This document shows, piece by piece, positions 23,370 to 23,694 of a DNA stretch of 23,694 nucleotides. The notes under the pieces were generated by a model. That model worked only from the letters and a program-made list of their open reading frames with translations. It ran no database searches and was not told the origin of the DNA. Position numbers and translations under genes: made by a program. The DNA comes from a virus: positions 1-23,694 of IMG/VR virus record IMGVR_UViG_3300049597_000526. One strand, given 5' to 3'. Positions within the stretch are counted from its first letter, which is position 1, and every line of letters begins with the position of its first letter.

Positions 23370-23694
23370 ATGTTTACTTTTCCAGTTGGTTTTTTTAATC
23401 CTATTGTTAGTGGTGGTGTAGATCCTTTTGCCGCAAACGTAGCTCTATTTCTGAAAGGAAATGGATCTAATGGTAGTACAAATATCATTGACAGTTCACC
23501 AACTCCTAAAACAATTTCTGTTTTTGGCACTGCTCAAATTAGTACAGCGCAAAGTAAATACGGTGGAAGTAGTTTGTTTTCGACAGATACAACTTTGGGT
23601 AGCTTTGTACAAGCAACTACTACAATAAACTTGTCAAACTATACATTTGAAGTCTGGATATACCAGACAGTAGTATCTGATTGGACTTTATTTG
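23370..23694 (+). CDS. LamG-like adhesin / tail protein (3' end outside window)
   Basis: A gene starting three bases after the fibre stop and still open at the window edge (108 codons read). The N-terminus is MFTFPVGFFNPIVSGGVDPF, followed by ANVALFLKGNGSNGSTNIID, SSPTPKTISVFG, AQISTAQSKYGGSSLF and TFEVWIYQTV. This is the familiar pattern of concanavalin/LamG-like carbohydrate-binding domains in phage tail proteins. It contains none of the AGTTA/TAACT words that crowd the fibre gene just before it, so the composition changes sharply at the gene boundary, suggesting recent exchange of a host-range module. Confidence 0.8.
   Translation, partial: MFTFPVGFFNPIVSGGVDPFAANVALFLKGNGSNGSTNIIDSSPTPKTISVFGTAQISTAQSKYGGSSLFSTDTTLGSFVQATTTINLSNYTFEVWIYQTVVSDWTLF

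Overview
This window is a stretch of a tailed double-stranded DNA phage genome (Caudoviricetes). It holds most of the tail morphogenesis module. The evidence is a 2141-residue tape measure protein preceded by a tail-assembly-chaperone pair joined by a -1 frameshift, a tail tube candidate, head-tail connector and terminator candidates, a hub-like protein, and a long repetitive tail fibre. No sheath gene is visible, so a long-tailed siphovirus is most likely; 2141 residues at about 0.15 nm each predicts a tail of about 320 nm. The sequence is very AT-rich and uses a peculiar vocabulary dense in AGTTA/TAACT. No host gene is present. A cyanobacterial host is a weak guess, from the resemblance of the HTH protein and the fibre modules to cyanobacterial and cyanophage proteins, and from a tRNA without encoded CCA.

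Layout, left to right. Positions 21-4190 (+) hold head completion and proximal tail genes, mostly abutting or overlapping by 4 nt, ending with the frameshifted chaperone. Positions 4190-10615 (+) are the tape measure gene. Positions 10649-11794 (+) are a small membrane-type protein and a conserved phage protein of unknown role. Positions 11775-12079 are a separate RNA unit: a consensus-like promoter, about 140 nt of foldable non-coding RNA, a tRNA-Pro(UGG) and an intrinsic terminator. Positions 12087-13527 (+) are a cassette with its own promoter: an HTH/antirepressor-like protein and two unknown small proteins, closed by a long hairpin that probably terminates both strands.

Positions 13574-15952 (-) are a tightly coupled operon of eight small genes. 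It includes a Dps ferritin-like DNA-protection protein with all five ferroxidase residues, a MazG-type nucleotide pyrophosphohydrolase and a ClpP-type serine protease with its triad. Tail genes resume on the + strand at 15997-19330 with a putative baseplate protein, the hub and a 56-residue protein. A second minus-strand island (19317-20229) of three unknown genes follows, then the 1033-residue tail fibre (20266-23367) and the start of a LamG-like adhesin (23370 to the window end).

The plus-strand structural genes build the tail. The inverted or separately promoted islands look like morons (accessory cassettes) carrying regulation, translation support (the tRNA matches the CCA-rich proline codon use) and stress or nucleotide-pool functions. 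The most notable points are the complete Dps in a phage operon, the structured RNA joined to the tRNA, the textbook -1 frameshift signal, and a conserved N-terminal peptide shared by two otherwise different tail-region proteins.
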